DNA of 64,000 nucleotides from Budvicia diplopodorum (GTDB taxonomy: Bacteria; Pseudomonadota; Gammaproteobacteria; Enterobacterales; Enterobacteriaceae): NCBI RefSeq assembly GCF_009800925.1, contig NZ_WOYF01000016.1, forward strand, positions 1 through 64,000. Reading direction: 5' to 3'. The position numbers and the translations under genes are program-made. Under the pieces are notes generated by a model. The model did no database searches and was not told the origin of the DNA. It worked only from the letters and a program-made list of their open reading frames with translations. Positions 9,446 through 20,074 of this stretch are shown piece after piece. How positions within the stretch are numbered: position 1 is the first letter of the stretch; each line of letters opens with the position of its first letter.

Positions 9446-10879
9446 ATGCGTTTATTGAAAATTTTCACCGGGTTGGCATGTACATTGGCATTCACCGTAC
9501 AGGCAGCACCGATTGAACAATATGCTGAATCCCTCCCGGACGGTGCTAGCCTCTCCCTGATGGTACAAAAAGTCGGCGCATCGACACCATCTATAGACTA
9601 CCACGGTAAACAGCTAAGCCTGCCGGCCAGTACACAAAAAGTCGTTACCGCATTAGCCGCATTATTACAGCTTGGGCCAGATTTCAAATTTATCACCACA
9701 ATGGAAAGTTCCGCAACCTTCAGCAACGGCGTTCTTAATGGCGATCTGATTGTTCGTTTTAGCGGTGACCCTACGCTAAAACGCCAGCAACTGCGTAATA
9801 TGGTGCAGTCGCTCAAACAGCAAGGATTACAGAAGATATCCGGCAGTCTGGTGATTGATTCATCGGTATTTGCCAGCCACGATAAAGCGCCCGGCTGGTC
9901 ATGGAACGATTTGACCCAATGTTTCAGCGCTCCGCCTTCTGCGGCCATTGTTGATAAAAACTGTTTTACTATTGCTCTGCAAACGTCAAAACAGAGCGGT
10001 GGCACGGCAACAGCGCAGGTAGCACCTTATTACCCCGTTCAAGTTATCAGCAACGTAAAATCTTATCCGCAAAACTCACCGGATGCCCGTTACTGTGAAT
10101 TTGATGTTATTGCCAGTGAGAATCAGAGATACACCCTGGCAGGATGCATGACTCAGCAAGAGAAGCCGATTTCATTAGCGTTCGCGATTCAGGACGGTGC
10201 CGATTACGCAGGCCAGATATTAAAGAGTGAATTTCAACAGGCAGGAATTCAAATTGGTAACGCTATCAGATACCAAACGTCACCAACGGCGCCAGCCAAA
10301 GTGTTGGCGCAAACTCAGTCAGTAGCGTTACACGATCTACTCAAAGTGATGCTAAAAGTTTCTGATAATATGATTGCCGATACCGTCTTTCGTACCATGG
10401 GTAACAGGCAATATGGCGTTCCGGGAACATGGCGTTCAGGCTCTAATGCGGTTCGTTTAACGCTACGTCAGCAGGCTGGGATTGATATTGGTAATACAGT
10501 TATCGCCGACGGCTCCGGCTTATCTAGACATAACCTGATTGCGGCTGATACGATGATGCAGATTTTACAATATATCGCGCAGCACGACGCCCAGCTAGAT
10601 TTTATTTCAATGCTGCCCGTCTCCGGTCAGGACGGAACCCTCCGTTCCCGCAGTGGCTTTAAAGACGCCGGGTTAGACGGTAAAGTCTCGGCGAAAACCG
10701 GGGCGCTTCAGGGAGTTTACAATCTGGCTGGCTTCATCACTACGGCCAGCGGTGAGAAAATGGCGTTTGTTCAGTATCTATCTGGCTACGCCATGTCACC
10801 ACAGGATCGCTCAAGTCGTAAAGCAACGTTGGCCGGATTTGAAAGCATGCTTTACCGGGATATTTACACGAGTAACTAA
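9446..10879 (+). CDS. dacB: D-alanyl-D-alanine carboxypeptidase/endopeptidase PBP4
   Basis: DacB is the periplasmic low-molecular-weight penicillin-binding protein (peptidase family S13) that trims and opens peptide cross-links. Starting at ATG 9446 gives 477 aa, the E. coli length, with signal peptide MRLLKIFTGLACTLAFTVQA. An alternative ATG at 9419 adds 9 residues; neither has a well-spaced ribosome site. Active-site motifs are present: SxxK in LPASTQKV (Ser62), SDN in KVSDNMIAD and KTG in SAKTGALQG. Domain II sequences conserved in PBP4 (SHDKAPGWSWNDLTQCFSAP) are also present. It is followed by amyA on the opposite strand, whereas E. coli has obgE next. Confidence 0.95.
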   Translation: MRLLKIFTGLACTLAFTVQAAPIEQYAESLPDGASLSLMVQKVGASTPSIDYHGKQLSLPASTQKVVTALAALLQLGPDFKFITTMESSATFSNGVLNGDLIVRFSGDPTLKRQQLRNMVQSLKQQGLQKISGSLVIDSSVFASHDKAPGWSWNDLTQCFSAPPSAAIVDKNCFTIALQTSKQSGGTATAQVAPYYPVQVISNVKSYPQNSPDARYCEFDVIASENQRYTLAGCMTQQEKPISLAFAIQDGADYAGQILKSEFQQAGIQIGNAIRYQTSPTAPAKVLAQTQSVALHDLLKVMLKVSDNMIADTVFRTMGNRQYGVPGTWRSGSNAVRLTLRQQAGIDIGNTVIADGSGLSRHNLIAADTMMQILQYIAQHDAQLDFISMLPVSGQDGTLRSRSGFKDAGLDGKVSAKTGALQGVYNLAGFITTASGEKMAFVQYLSGYAMSPQDRSSRKATLAGFESMLYRDIYTSN

Positions 10880-10890
10880 TCGTCGGAAAC

Positions 10891-10927
10891 AACCATATCG
10901 GGCGGAACAAAACCGCCTATATGGTTT
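10891..10927. terminator. Imperfect hairpin between dacB and amyA
   Basis: AACCATAT-CG-GGCGG pairs with CCGCC-T-ATATGGTT around a 7-nt loop, with a small internal bulge and a short T run. It could end both convergent transcripts, but the tails are weak. Confidence 0.5.
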
Positions 10928-10934
10928 AAATCTA

Positions 10935-12428
10935 TCAGCTATCCATCGTCTCTTCCAAAACCCACACGCTGACACTACCGCCGTTAACCGGAAAATCTGC
11001 ATTTCCCTGTTCATCGGTCGTTATCGTCTCTTCACGTTTGCCAAGATAATCACGATAATTTTTGTTTGCGAATCCATCGCCTAATGGAATATTTTTCTTA
11101 TTCTCAGCTCCGTTCGATAGAATCACGACACAACCGGGCTCTTCGTTGGTTCCTGAGCGGACAAAGGCAATACAGTTAGCATCATCAAAGTATTCGGTCT
11201 GTATTCCGTTAGCAAAACGTTGGCGCGCCTGTATCAACAAAGGCAGTTCCTCTATCGCAGACATCTCAATGTCATAAAGCTCACCATCACTTCCCTCATC
11301 CTGATAGCTCGCGCCGAATAGGTCTGGATAAAAAATGCAGGGAACACCCTGTTCACGCATTAGGATCAGCGCATAGGCTAAGGGTTTAAACCAAGGGTCA
11401 ACTGGCGTTTCCAGCGACTGTAGAGGCTGCGTATCATGATTAGCAACAAGCGTTACCGCATGTTCTGCGTTGGCAGCAACTAAAGAACCGTCAAAGATCG
11501 TCGTCAGGTCAAACTCGTCGCCGCCTTTTGAAGCATGATAGAAATTCAGATGAAGCGGTGCATCAAATAGCATTAGCTTATCGTCAACTAAGTCCAGATA
11601 TTGCTGCAAAATGCTCAAGTCGTGCGACCAATATTCGGCCACGGTAAATAAGTCTCTCTGAACGGTACCTCTGGCATGATCCAGCCATTGCTTAAAGAAC
11701 CATGCAGGAATATGTTTTACCGCGTCGAGCCTGAAACCATCACAGGGTACCGTTTCCATCAACCAGGTTATCCAGCGCTTAAGTTCTTCCATCACCGCCG
11801 GGTTTCGGTACTCAATGTTGGCTCCCATCAGAAAATCATAGTTGCCGTTTTCACTATCAACCTCATCGTTCCATCCGTCATCAGCATAGTCATTAACAAT
11901 TTTGAATATCCCCTCTTCCCGAGGCTCTTCAATATAGTCAACACCGCTAAAGCTATGGAAATCCCAAACGTATTCAGAGTACTTATTCTGCCGACCGGGA
12001 AAAGTAAATCGGGTATAGGCCAGCGCTTCTATCACTTCGTTGGAAATATCATTACGATTATCCGAATCAACCTTTTTGACCTGAATCTTTTCCTTTTCAT
12101 CAGCACCCAGTTTATGGTTGAGAACAATATCTAAATAGACCTCTAACCCGTTATCTTTAAGGGTATTAACCGCCTTAAGCAGGCCATCCTTATCACCATA
12201 TTTAGTCGCGCGAGATCCTTTCTGCTCAAACTCACCAAGATCAAATAGGTCATAAGAGTCATACCCCACAGAATAGCCGCCAGAAGCCCCTTTATAAGGA
12301 GGAGGTAACCACACGGCGGTTATCCCTAACTCAGCCAGTTGTTCAGCACGTTCTACGGCCTCAGGCCACAATTTGCCACCATCAGGATAATACCAATGGA
12401 AAAACTGCAGTATGATTGCTTTTTTCAT
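10935..12428 (-). CDS. amyA: Cytoplasmic alpha-amylase
   Basis: This GH13 enzyme hydrolyses internal alpha-1,4 bonds of maltodextrins and glycogen-like substrates. ATG 12428 gives 497 aa (E. coli AmyA 495) and has no signal peptide, so the enzyme is cytoplasmic. The N-terminus [18 protein letters not shown] and the segment [23 protein letters not shown] (split over the first barrel strands) match the family. The catalytic triad sits in GFRLDAVKH (Asp nucleophile), VAEYWSH (Glu acid/base) and VANHDTQ (Asp). It is a single gene between dacB and obgE, which are neighbours in E. coli, and is therefore an insertion or relocation. Confidence 0.95.
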   Translation of the reverse strand: MKKAIILQFFHWYYPDGGKLWPEAVERAEQLAELGITAVWLPPPYKGASGGYSVGYDSYDLFDLGEFEQKGSRATKYGDKDGLLKAVNTLKDNGLEVYLDIVLNHKLGADEKEKIQVKKVDSDNRNDISNEVIEALAYTRFTFPGRQNKYSEYVWDFHSFSGVDYIEEPREEGIFKIVNDYADDGWNDEVDSENGNYDFLMGANIEYRNPAVMEELKRWITWLMETVPCDGFRLDAVKHIPAWFFKQWLDHARGTVQRDLFTVAEYWSHDLSILQQYLDLVDDKLMLFDAPLHLNFYHASKGGDEFDLTTIFDGSLVAANAEHAVTLVANHDTQPLQSLETPVDPWFKPLAYALILMREQGVPCIFYPDLFGASYQDEGSDGELYDIEMSAIEELPLLIQARQRFANGIQTEYFDDANCIAFVRSGTNEEPGCVVILSNGAENKKNIPLGDGFANKNYRDYLGKREETITTDEQGNADFPVNGGSVSVWVLEETMDS

Positions 12429-12521
12429 AATTACTGGTTCCATAAGTCGATTGGATTCAGTAAAAGTATGGTGTTGATTGGCTAAAAATACAGCGAAAGA
12501 TAATATTAATTACCCGAACAA

Positions 12522-12552
12522 AAAGAAAAGGCTGCCTTAAGGCAGCCTTCAT
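12522..12552 (-). terminator. Terminator of the rplU-rpmA-yhbE-obgE cluster
   Basis: AAGGCTGCC (12528-12536) pairs with GGCAGCCTT (12541-12549) around TTAA. On the minus strand the hairpin is followed by TTTTCTTTTT, just after obgE. Confidence 0.85.
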
Positions 12553-12576
12553 TAGTCGATTCAATATGTCGATCGG

Positions 12577-13779
<1,203 letters not shown>

Positions 13780-13867
13780 TCACTGTCTCCGTAAATTATT
13801 TATCCGACTACCCAAATGCCTTACTCTGATTTTACCCTATATTCTCGGGTTAATTTCTGAATGCTAT

Positions 13868-14827
13868 TTATAGGGGTAATACCGATTTTTTCTCTGACCG
13901 CCGGGGCAATAGTCGATGGCCCGCAGCGGAAAACATGGCGCCCATAACAACAATGAATGCGCCGCTATATCCAAGTATATTTAGCACCGTCATGGAGAAT
14001 ACATCTGGCCAGAACAATGCTAATAAATCAGAAAATACTAAAGTAAACAAAGGAGTCAGCGTAATCAGGGCACTCACTTGTGCCACCTGCCAGCGCGCCA
14101 TCGCTTCACCCAAAGCGCCATAGGCAACTAGAGTATTCAATCCACAAAAAGCCAGACAGCCCAACTGCCATGCGTTTAGTTTATAAATTTCACTGGGTGT
14201 TGATATCGGAGTAACGAGAACCACACATAATATATACAGTAGAAACAGGATCTGAGAAGCTGCCAGTCGCCGTTGTAGTATCTTCTGAGCAATCGCATAG
14301 CAAACCCAAACCAGTGCAGAACACATGCCCAGCAGCACGCCCACGGTGTAATCGGTTAGACGCGTAAATATTTCAATCAGGTTAGTATTAAAAAACAATA
14401 CCAAACCAAAAATTAACATCGCGGCACCGATAACCTGGGTGATTCTCATACTTTCTTTGAGTATCAGTACGCTGGCAAACATCAACCCTACCGGCGATAG
14501 CTGTACAATCACCTGAGAAGCAGTCGGCGTTAAATACTGTAATGCAGAGCTGTATAGAATAAAGTTTCCGACCAATCCCAATGAGGCAATGATTAACATG
14601 GCCAACCAACGAGGGCGCTTAAATAAGCTTAAGCTAGGTAACTTATGCTGAACCGCTAATACGATGCCAAGACCCACTGCAGATATAATAAAACGATACC
14701 AAACAATGGTATTAGGTGTCATATCCGGCAAAAGTTGCTTTATCGCAATTGGCACCATACCCCATAACACCGCAGTTATTAGTGCAAACGTAATGCCTAA
14801 TCCCACACTCTGTTTTACTTGCGACAT
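13868..14827 (-). CDS. yhbE: EamA/DMT-family inner-membrane transporter (YhbE-like)
   Basis: The 319-aa protein has about ten predicted membrane helices arranged as two EamA repeats (for example GITFALITAVLWGMVPIAIK at the start, AFCGLNTLVAYGALGEAMA in the second half). It belongs to the drug/metabolite transporter superfamily. Its position between rpmA and obgE, and its length, match E. coli yhbE (321 aa). The substrate is unknown. Confidence 0.88.
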   Translation of the reverse strand: MSQVKQSVGLGITFALITAVLWGMVPIAIKQLLPDMTPNTIVWYRFIISAVGLGIVLAVQHKLPSLSLFKRPRWLAMLIIASLGLVGNFILYSSALQYLTPTASQVIVQLSPVGLMFASVLILKESMRITQVIGAAMLIFGLVLFFNTNLIEIFTRLTDYTVGVLLGMCSALVWVCYAIAQKILQRRLAASQILFLLYILCVVLVTPISTPSEIYKLNAWQLGCLAFCGLNTLVAYGALGEAMARWQVAQVSALITLTPLFTLVFSDLLALFWPDVFSMTVLNILGYSGAFIVVMGAMFSAAGHRLLPRRSEKKSVLPL

Positions 14828-14963
14828 TTATCTAACGGCTCCAGCGCTACGGAACGAATTCTATTCAGATACCAATTTCAAGTATCACCACAACAGATTG
14901 ATCAATAATAATCCATCAGTCATGTCATCAACAGCCGATGAGCTAACATACCTTTAAAAATAA

Positions 14964-14993
14964 AAAGCCCCGCAATAACAATTGCAGGGCCTT
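14964..14993 (-). terminator. Terminator or attenuator after rpmA
   Basis: On the minus strand AAGGCCCTGCAAT and ATTGCGGGGCTTT form a stem with one G-T pair, followed by a T run. It probably reduces transcription from rplU-rpmA into yhbE-obgE. Confidence 0.7.
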
Positions 14994-15016
14994 ACATCTA
15001 TTGGGGCTCGAAAAAG

Positions 15017-15274
<258 letters not shown>

Positions 15275-15292
15275 TTATCGATCTCCTATACC

Positions 15293-15604
15293 TTAAGCGC
15301 TGATAGCAGTGATTTTAACATCAGTAAACCACTGACGGTGGCCCTGCTGCTTACGGTAGTGCTTACGACGACGGAACTTGACGATTTTAATTTTATCGCC
15401 ACGACCGTGTGCCACAATCTCTGCTTTAACTTTGCTGCCGTCAACGTATGGAACGCCAATCTTAACGTCATCACCGTTAGCAATCATCATAACTTGGTCA
15501 AACTCAATAGTTTCACCCGTTGCGATGTCCAGCTTTTCCAAGCGAACAGTTTGCCCTTCGCTTACTCGGTGTTGTTTACCACCACTTTGGAAAACCGCGT
15601 ACAT
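15293..15604 (-). CDS. rplU: 50S ribosomal protein L21
   Basis: L21 binds 23S rRNA and L20 in the early 50S assembly core. The 103-aa product starts [18 protein letters not shown] and contains the signature [19 protein letters not shown] (about 71-89), equal to E. coli length. It is the first gene of rplU-rpmA-yhbE-obgE and is divergent from ispB (265-base gap). Confidence 0.98.
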   Translation of the reverse strand: MYAVFQSGGKQHRVSEGQTVRLEKLDIATGETIEFDQVMMIANGDDVKIGVPYVDGSKVKAEIVAHGRGDKIKIVKFRRRKHYRKQQGHRQWFTDVKITAISA

Positions 15605-15869
15605 ATAAACTCCGCATTTCCGCGCATCCGACTTAATGTGTATAGAGTGCGCTATAAAATATTCACAATAGGGCGCGAATTCTACGCAAAAATCTAACCG
15701 ATGACAAGCGTAGATATGATAAGAATGAGAAGAAAATAATTAAGCACATTTAAGGACGTTCATCTACGCTCGTTTTCAAGTACAATCCTCTTGCCTCGGC
15801 GCACGTTTTTTGCGTGCCGGAGGATGGCCCCTAATATCAAAATAAAATGATAATATTATAATTGACGCT

Positions 15870-16841
15870 ATGAACATTGAAAAAATCACGCAGTTAGCAG
15901 AACAGGACATGGCAGCGGTCAACGCGGCAATACTGGCCCAGTTAGATTCAGATGTAGTACTTATCAATCAATTGGGACATTACATCATTAGCGGCGGAGG
16001 AAAACGTATCCGCCCAATGATTGCTGTGCTTGCAGCCAGGGCTCTTGATTACCAAGGTGACGGACACATTACTTCCGCCGCTCTAATTGAATTTATCCAT
16101 ACTGCGACGTTACTTCATGATGACGTTGTTGATGAGTCCGATCTTCGCAGAGGAAAGGCTACGGCTAATGCAGCGTTTGGTAACGCGGCCAGCGTGTTAG
16201 TTGGTGACTTTATCTATACCCGTTCGTTTCAGATGATGACTAGCCTCGGGTCATTAAAAATTCTCAAACTGATGTCGTCAGCAACTAACGTTATTGCTGA
16301 AGGGGAAGTCATGCAGTTAATGAACTGCAACAACCCAAATATCACTGAAGAAAATTATATGCAGGTGATTTACAGTAAAACGGCCCGATTGTTCGAAGCT
16401 GCTGCGCAAACGTCAGCCATTTTGGCTAATGGAACGCCTGAACAAGAAAAGGCCTTACAGGATTATGGTCGCTATATTGGTACGGCATTCCAGCTAATTG
16501 ACGATTTACTGGATTACAGCGCTAACGGAGCCAAATTAGGAAAAAATCTAGGTGACGATCTTAACGAAGGCAAACCTACCCTACCATTGCTGCACGCAAT
16601 GCATAATGGAAGCCCTGAAAGGTCAGCACAAATTCGTGAAGCGATTGAACAAGGGAACGGCAGGCACCTGCTACAGCCCGTATTAGAAACCATGCACCAA
16701 TGTGGTTCACTGGCATATACCCAAAAACGAGCCGAAGAAGAAGCGGACAAAGCAATTGCCGCGCTAGCTTGCCTACCCGACACGCCGTATAAAGCCGCGT
16801 TGGAAGGTTTAGCCCGCCTTTCTGTACACAGAGACACCTAG
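15870..16841 (+). CDS. ispB: Octaprenyl diphosphate synthase
   Basis: IspB is a trans-polyprenyl synthase making the C40 side chain of ubiquinone and menaquinone. The 323-aa product equals E. coli length. It carries the first aspartate-rich motif in LLHDDVVDESDLRRG (about 81-95) and the second in QLIDDLLDY (about 208-216), plus the GGGKRIRP substrate loop (about 43-50). It is divergent from rplU, as in E. coli. The ribosome-binding site is poor and a -10-like TATAAT lies only 8 bases before the ATG, so the promoter is unclear. Confidence 0.96.
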   Translation: MNIEKITQLAEQDMAAVNAAILAQLDSDVVLINQLGHYIISGGGKRIRPMIAVLAARALDYQGDGHITSAALIEFIHTATLLHDDVVDESDLRRGKATANAAFGNAASVLVGDFIYTRSFQMMTSLGSLKILKLMSSATNVIAEGEVMQLMNCNNPNITEENYMQVIYSKTARLFEAAAQTSAILANGTPEQEKALQDYGRYIGTAFQLIDDLLDYSANGAKLGKNLGDDLNEGKPTLPLLHAMHNGSPERSAQIREAIEQGNGRHLLQPVLETMHQCGSLAYTQKRAEEEADKAIAALACLPDTPYKAALEGLARLSVHRDT

Positions 16842-16852
16842 CAGTTTTACAC

Positions 16853-16894
16853 ATAGACAGCGGTCTGCCGCAGTGGCCCGCTGTCTATATTTTT
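16853..16894 (+). terminator. Terminator after ispB
   Basis: ATAGACAGCGG (16853-16863) and CCGCTGTCTAT (16878-16888) form an 11-bp stem with a 14-nt loop, followed by ATTTTT. Confidence 0.8.
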
Positions 16895-16906
16895 GTAACA
16901 GTAATC

Positions 16907-17302
16907 CTATTCTACTTCGCTAAGTTCAGCCTCAGGCACCGTTACGTTACTTTCTGTGCGCGCATTTACTTTAGCCATTAAGCCGGTAACGCCATATCGG
17001 ACGATCAATGACGTTATTTGCTCTCGCTCCGTCAGCGTTAATTGGTTATATGCAGTAACCCAGATAGAAAATGGATCATTACTATTAGCAATATACTGCG
17101 TGCCGTTCTCATTAGCCCGTAAAACGCTCCGGGCTTTATCTGGAATACTATCAATATGATACTCAAGCGCCTTACCCTGAATGCCGAGGCGTTTACGACT
17201 ATTCCACTGTTCCCTACGAGCTTTCTGATTAATTCCCTGAATGGTAGAAGGTAGCCCAGCAATCCCTGTCAGCTCATTTGTTGAAAACCATTCTTTTTTC
17301 AT
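16907..17302 (-). CDS. Mu-type HTH protein resembling phage Mu repressor/transposase N-terminus
   Basis: This 131-aa protein opens with the winged-helix DNA-binding domain of phage Mu c repressor and MuA: residues 1-60 contain WFSTNELTGIAGLPSTIQGI and later GIQGKALEYHIDSIP, which parallels the Mu repressor pattern of W-x-S-P-Q-E, GMPGSVAGV and KAVEYDVMSMP. The C-terminal half contains EREQITSLIVRYGVTGLMAKV, resembling the last helix region of Mu c. No transposase catalytic part is present. ATG 17302 has a good AAGGG site. It is divergent from a Ner-like gene across 647 AT-rich bases, the same polarity as c and ner in Mu. I infer a domesticated transcription regulator; targets are unknown. Confidence 0.75.
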   Translation of the reverse strand: MKKEWFSTNELTGIAGLPSTIQGINQKARREQWNSRKRLGIQGKALEYHIDSIPDKARSVLRANENGTQYIANSNDPFSIWVTAYNQLTLTEREQITSLIVRYGVTGLMAKVNARTESNVTVPEAELSEVE

Positions 17303-17949
17303 AAAATATTACCCTTTCGCTCGCTATTCCATACTGTCAGTTCACTTATGACTTTCTTAAATACAGATGAAATATTTCGTTTTAGTAAAGCATGTGCCGT
17401 TTATTACGGCTCGAATATATAAACCGGTAACTGGGTTATGTTAGTCGCATAAATAAAAAAAAGACTAGTTTAAATTTCTTTTCCTGTCTAAAAAGACAGG
17501 TTAACTCATTGTAAAAACGTATTTTCTGCGAGGTTCTTTTAGCCAAATAAATCAATAAATCGGAGGATGAAGATGCTAATGGAATAACCTTACCTAACAT
17601 TCATAATAGATATAAAATTAGAATAACTTAATGACCAATTTAATATAAAAATCACTTTACTTAATGAATAAAAATAAATATCCACTCATCTAAAACTAAC
17701 GCGACCAGATCACCATTCAAGACATAACCAAATGAAAATAAACGAATTTACCAACTAAAAAACAGCTATGTCATAGAAATAATTGTGCTATCCATAAAAT
17801 AAATCGTTTGAACTAAATTAGAAATTTTGTTGATATTAAATTGATTGAAAATATTAAGGATTAATATTTTAAACCTGAATAACAGGTATATATTAGTTGT
17901 TTTCGTAACGCCTGTAATTAACTGGCATATTGAAAAGGAGTATAATTAA
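17303..17949. promoter_or_regulatory. AT-rich divergent control region with three palindromes
   Basis: The 647-base gap between the Mu-type HTH gene and sfsB has no convincing open frame and is visibly richer in A/T than its surroundings. It contains three small inverted repeats: GCCGT-N5-ACGGC (17396-17410), CCTGTCT-AAAA-AGACAGG (17483-17500) and ACCTG-N5-CAGGT (17873-17887). None has the T tail of a terminator. They are candidate operators for one or both flanking DNA-binding proteins. Confidence 0.45.
17830..17857 (+). promoter_or_regulatory. Candidate promoter for sfsB
   Basis: TTGATA (17830-17835) and TATTAA (17852-17857) are spaced by 16 bases. The palindrome ACCTG-N5-CAGGT lies just downstream of the expected start point, a position suited to repression. 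In this AT-rich region chance matches are common. Confidence 0.4.
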
Positions 17950-18231
17950 ATGGCTTTAAGGAAAGATGACTGGCATCCCGCAGATATTATTGCGGCACTG
18001 CGCAAACAAGGCACAACGTTAGCTGCGCTTTCACGTCAGTCAGGTTTAAGTTCATCAACCTTAGCTAACGCTTTAGTTAGACCATGGCCAAAGGGCGAAT
18101 GGCTGATCGCTAATGAGCTAAGAATTCATCCCTCTGAAATCTGGCCTAGTCGCTACTTTGATGCTAGAACCAATAAACTACTTGTATGTCGTCAGCAGAA
18201 GAATAAAAAAGATACTTCCGATAGTTTCTAA
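17950..18231 (+). CDS. sfsB: Ner-like DNA-binding regulator SfsB (Nlp)
   Basis: The 93-aa protein belongs to the Ner family named after the phage Mu and D108 negative regulator. The conserved core runs DWHPADIIAALRKQGTTLAA, then an HTH with SGLSSSTLANAL, then RPWPKGEWLIANEL and IWPSRY. It aligns with E. coli SfsB (92 aa), which also follows ispB and has been linked to maltose-gene regulation. A strong AAAGGAG site precedes ATG 17950. The tail is basic and polar. The usual E. coli downstream neighbour murA is not here; mdh follows instead, convergent. Confidence 0.88.
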   Translation: MALRKDDWHPADIIAALRKQGTTLAALSRQSGLSSSTLANALVRPWPKGEWLIANELRIHPSEIWPSRYFDARTNKLLVCRQQKNKKDTSDSF

Positions 18232-18314
18232 AATGTAGGAACCGACTAAAACTAAATAAATTGATAAATAGGATTAGGTAAGTAAAGCAACATTTAAGCA
18301 AATTTTTATCATAA

Positions 18315-18348
18315 AAAAACCGCTACCGGTGAGCCTGATAGCGGTTTT
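18315..18348 (-). terminator. Terminator after mdh
   Basis: AAAACCGCTA (18316-18325) pairs with TAGCGGTTTT (18339-18348) with a 13-nt loop. A/T tails on both sides mean it could also serve sfsB. Confidence 0.8.
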
Positions 18349-18367
18349 CCATTATTCATACTGGCTA

Positions 18368-19306
18368 TTAGCCCTGAATGAATTTTTCACCTAACTCAAT
18401 ATCTTTATGCAAAACGTCAAGCATAGAATCGAGCGCTTGTTGTTCAAAAGCAGATAATGTACCTATCGATTTTATCGACTCAATACCGTTCTTACCCAGA
18501 ACTAAAGGTTGGGCGAAGAAACGGGAATATTGACCATCCCCTTCAACATAAGCGCACTCAACAACATTGCCTGCGCCCTGCATTGCCTTAACTAACGACA
18601 GCGCAAAACGAGCAGCAGCCTGACCCATTGACAGAGTGGCAGACCCACCACCGGCTTTGGCTTCAACCACTTCAGTACCCGCATTCTGAATGCGTTTAGT
18701 CAGGTTTTCAATTTCAGAATCAGTAAAGCTAACGCCGGAAATCTGTGACAATAGAGGTAAAATAGTTACGCCAGAATGGCCCCCAATAACCGGAACTTCA
18801 ACCTCAGAGGGCTGTTTACCTTTCAGCGCAGCAACGAAGGTGTTTGAACGAATAATGTCCAACGTTGTGATGCCGAATAATTTATTCTTATCATATACAC
18901 CCGCCTTTTTTAACACCTCGGCAGCAATCGCTACCGTCGTGTTTACAGGGTTAGTAATGATACCGATGCAGGCTTTCGGGCATACTTGAGCAACTTGCTC
19001 AATCAAGTTACGCACGATACCAGCATTAATATTGAACAGATCGGAACGGTCCATGCCAGGCTTTCGAGCAACACCGGCAGAAATTAGAACAACATCAGCG
19101 CCTTGTAGCGCTGGCTTAGCATCTTCGCCACTAAATCCCTTGACCTCAACGGCAGTAGGAATGTGGCTTAAATCAACAGCAACGCCCGGAGTAACCGGTG
19201 CGATATCATAAAGGGATAGTTCAGAATTTGCGGGTAATTGCGTTTTCAGTAATAAAGCGAGAGCCTGACCAATACCTCCTGCAGCCCCAAGTACTGTAAC
19301 TTTCAT
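18368..19306 (-). CDS. mdh: Malate dehydrogenase (NAD)
   Basis: Mdh interconverts malate and oxaloacetate in the TCA cycle. The 312-aa product has the E. coli length. The N-terminal dinucleotide fold [17 protein letters not shown], the substrate-loop arginines in [14 protein letters not shown], the ITNPVNTTV segment and the catalytic histidine in [12 protein letters not shown] (about 177) are intact. It is divergent from argR (219-base gap), as in E. coli. Confidence 0.98.
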   Translation of the reverse strand: MKVTVLGAAGGIGQALALLLKTQLPANSELSLYDIAPVTPGVAVDLSHIPTAVEVKGFSGEDAKPALQGADVVLISAGVARKPGMDRSDLFNINAGIVRNLIEQVAQVCPKACIGIITNPVNTTVAIAAEVLKKAGVYDKNKLFGITTLDIIRSNTFVAALKGKQPSEVEVPVIGGHSGVTILPLLSQISGVSFTDSEIENLTKRIQNAGTEVVEAKAGGGSATLSMGQAAARFALSLVKAMQGAGNVVECAYVEGDGQYSRFFAQPLVLGKNGIESIKSIGTLSAFEQQALDSMLDVLHKDIELGEKFIQG

Positions 19307-19474
19307 TTATTACTCCTTTGTATTGCATTTAATGTGTTATTGGAATCTATTCGTTAAGCTTAAAGGATGAAAAGCGCGATAACAAACATTAAGCCAGCAT
19401 ATTGAGACGTAACCCAAGAAATAAGTAGTTAAATACATTAAGTTCACCACAATATATAAAGATTTTTGAGTCTG

Positions 19475-19492
19475 GCGCGATTTTTATTCATA
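19475..19492 (+). promoter_or_regulatory. Weak ARG-box-like site upstream of argR
   Basis: The right half (ATTTTTATTCATA, 19480-19492) fits the ARG box consensus, but the left half departs at the TG. ArgR autoregulates in E. coli through paired boxes; I could not find a convincing second box, so this is tentative. Confidence 0.3.
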
Positions 19493-19528
19493 ATGAGTAC
19501 ATTGTTATCTAACTATCGGCGGTAAATG

Positions 19529-19999
19529 ATGCGAAGCCCTGCAAAGCAAGACGATCTGGTGAAAGCCTTTAAGGCGCTATTGAAAGAAGAGAAGCTCAGC
19601 TCTCAAGGTGAAATAGTACAAGCTTTACAAGATGAAGGTTTCGAGAACATCAACCAGTCCAAAATATCCCGCATGCTAACCAAGTATGGCGCGGTACGGA
19701 TTCGGAATGCCAAAATGGAGATGGTTTATTGCCTGCCAAGCGAGCTTGGAGTCCCAACGGCAACCAGCCCTTTGAAAAATTTGATTCTGGACGTCGACTA
19801 TAACGACTCTTTAGTCGTTATACACACCAGCCCGGGGGCGGCACAATTACTTGCCCGCCTACTCGATTCAATTGGTAAGTCAGAAGGTATCCTTGGTACG
19901 ATTGCCGGCGATGACACTATATTTACCACACCAGCCAGAGGTTTCAGCGTAGAACAGCTATACGAAGCCATACAAGATCTGTTTGAGCAAGAGCTTTAG
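19529..19999 (+). CDS. argR: Arginine repressor ArgR
   Basis: ArgR is the arginine-dependent hexameric repressor of arginine biosynthesis and a cofactor for cer-type recombination. Starting at the second of two tandem ATG codons gives 156 aa, as in E. coli. The N-terminal winged helix contains [11 protein letters not shown] and [18 protein letters not shown]. The C-terminal arginine-binding and trimerisation domain includes [18 protein letters not shown] and [10 protein letters not shown]. Confidence 0.97.
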   Translation: MRSPAKQDDLVKAFKALLKEEKLSSQGEIVQALQDEGFENINQSKISRMLTKYGAVRIRNAKMEMVYCLPSELGVPTATSPLKNLILDVDYNDSLVVIHTSPGAAQLLARLLDSIGKSEGILGTIAGDDTIFTTPARGFSVEQLYEAIQDLFEQEL

Positions 20000-20022
20000 T
20001 TAACGCGTAGAGTTGATTAAAT

Positions 20023-20051
20023 GAAAAGGCCTTCATAATTGAAGGCCTTTT
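20023..20051. terminator. Bidirectional terminator between argR and mpl
   Basis: AAAAGGCCTTC (20024-20034) and GAAGGCCTTTT (20041-20051) form an 11-bp perfect stem with a 6-nt loop between convergent genes. Confidence 0.85.
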
Positions 20052-20074
20052 GCTATTGAGCTAATCGCCCAACG

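Noticed and set aside
15857-15862. TATAAT just before ispB suggesting a leaderless mRNA
   Set aside because: It lacks a -35 element at proper spacing and lies in AT-rich sequence, so it is likely fortuitous.
17483-17500. CCTGTCT-AAAA-AGACAGG as a terminator
   Set aside because: Neither strand has a T run after the stem and no gene ends nearby; it fits an operator-like palindrome better.
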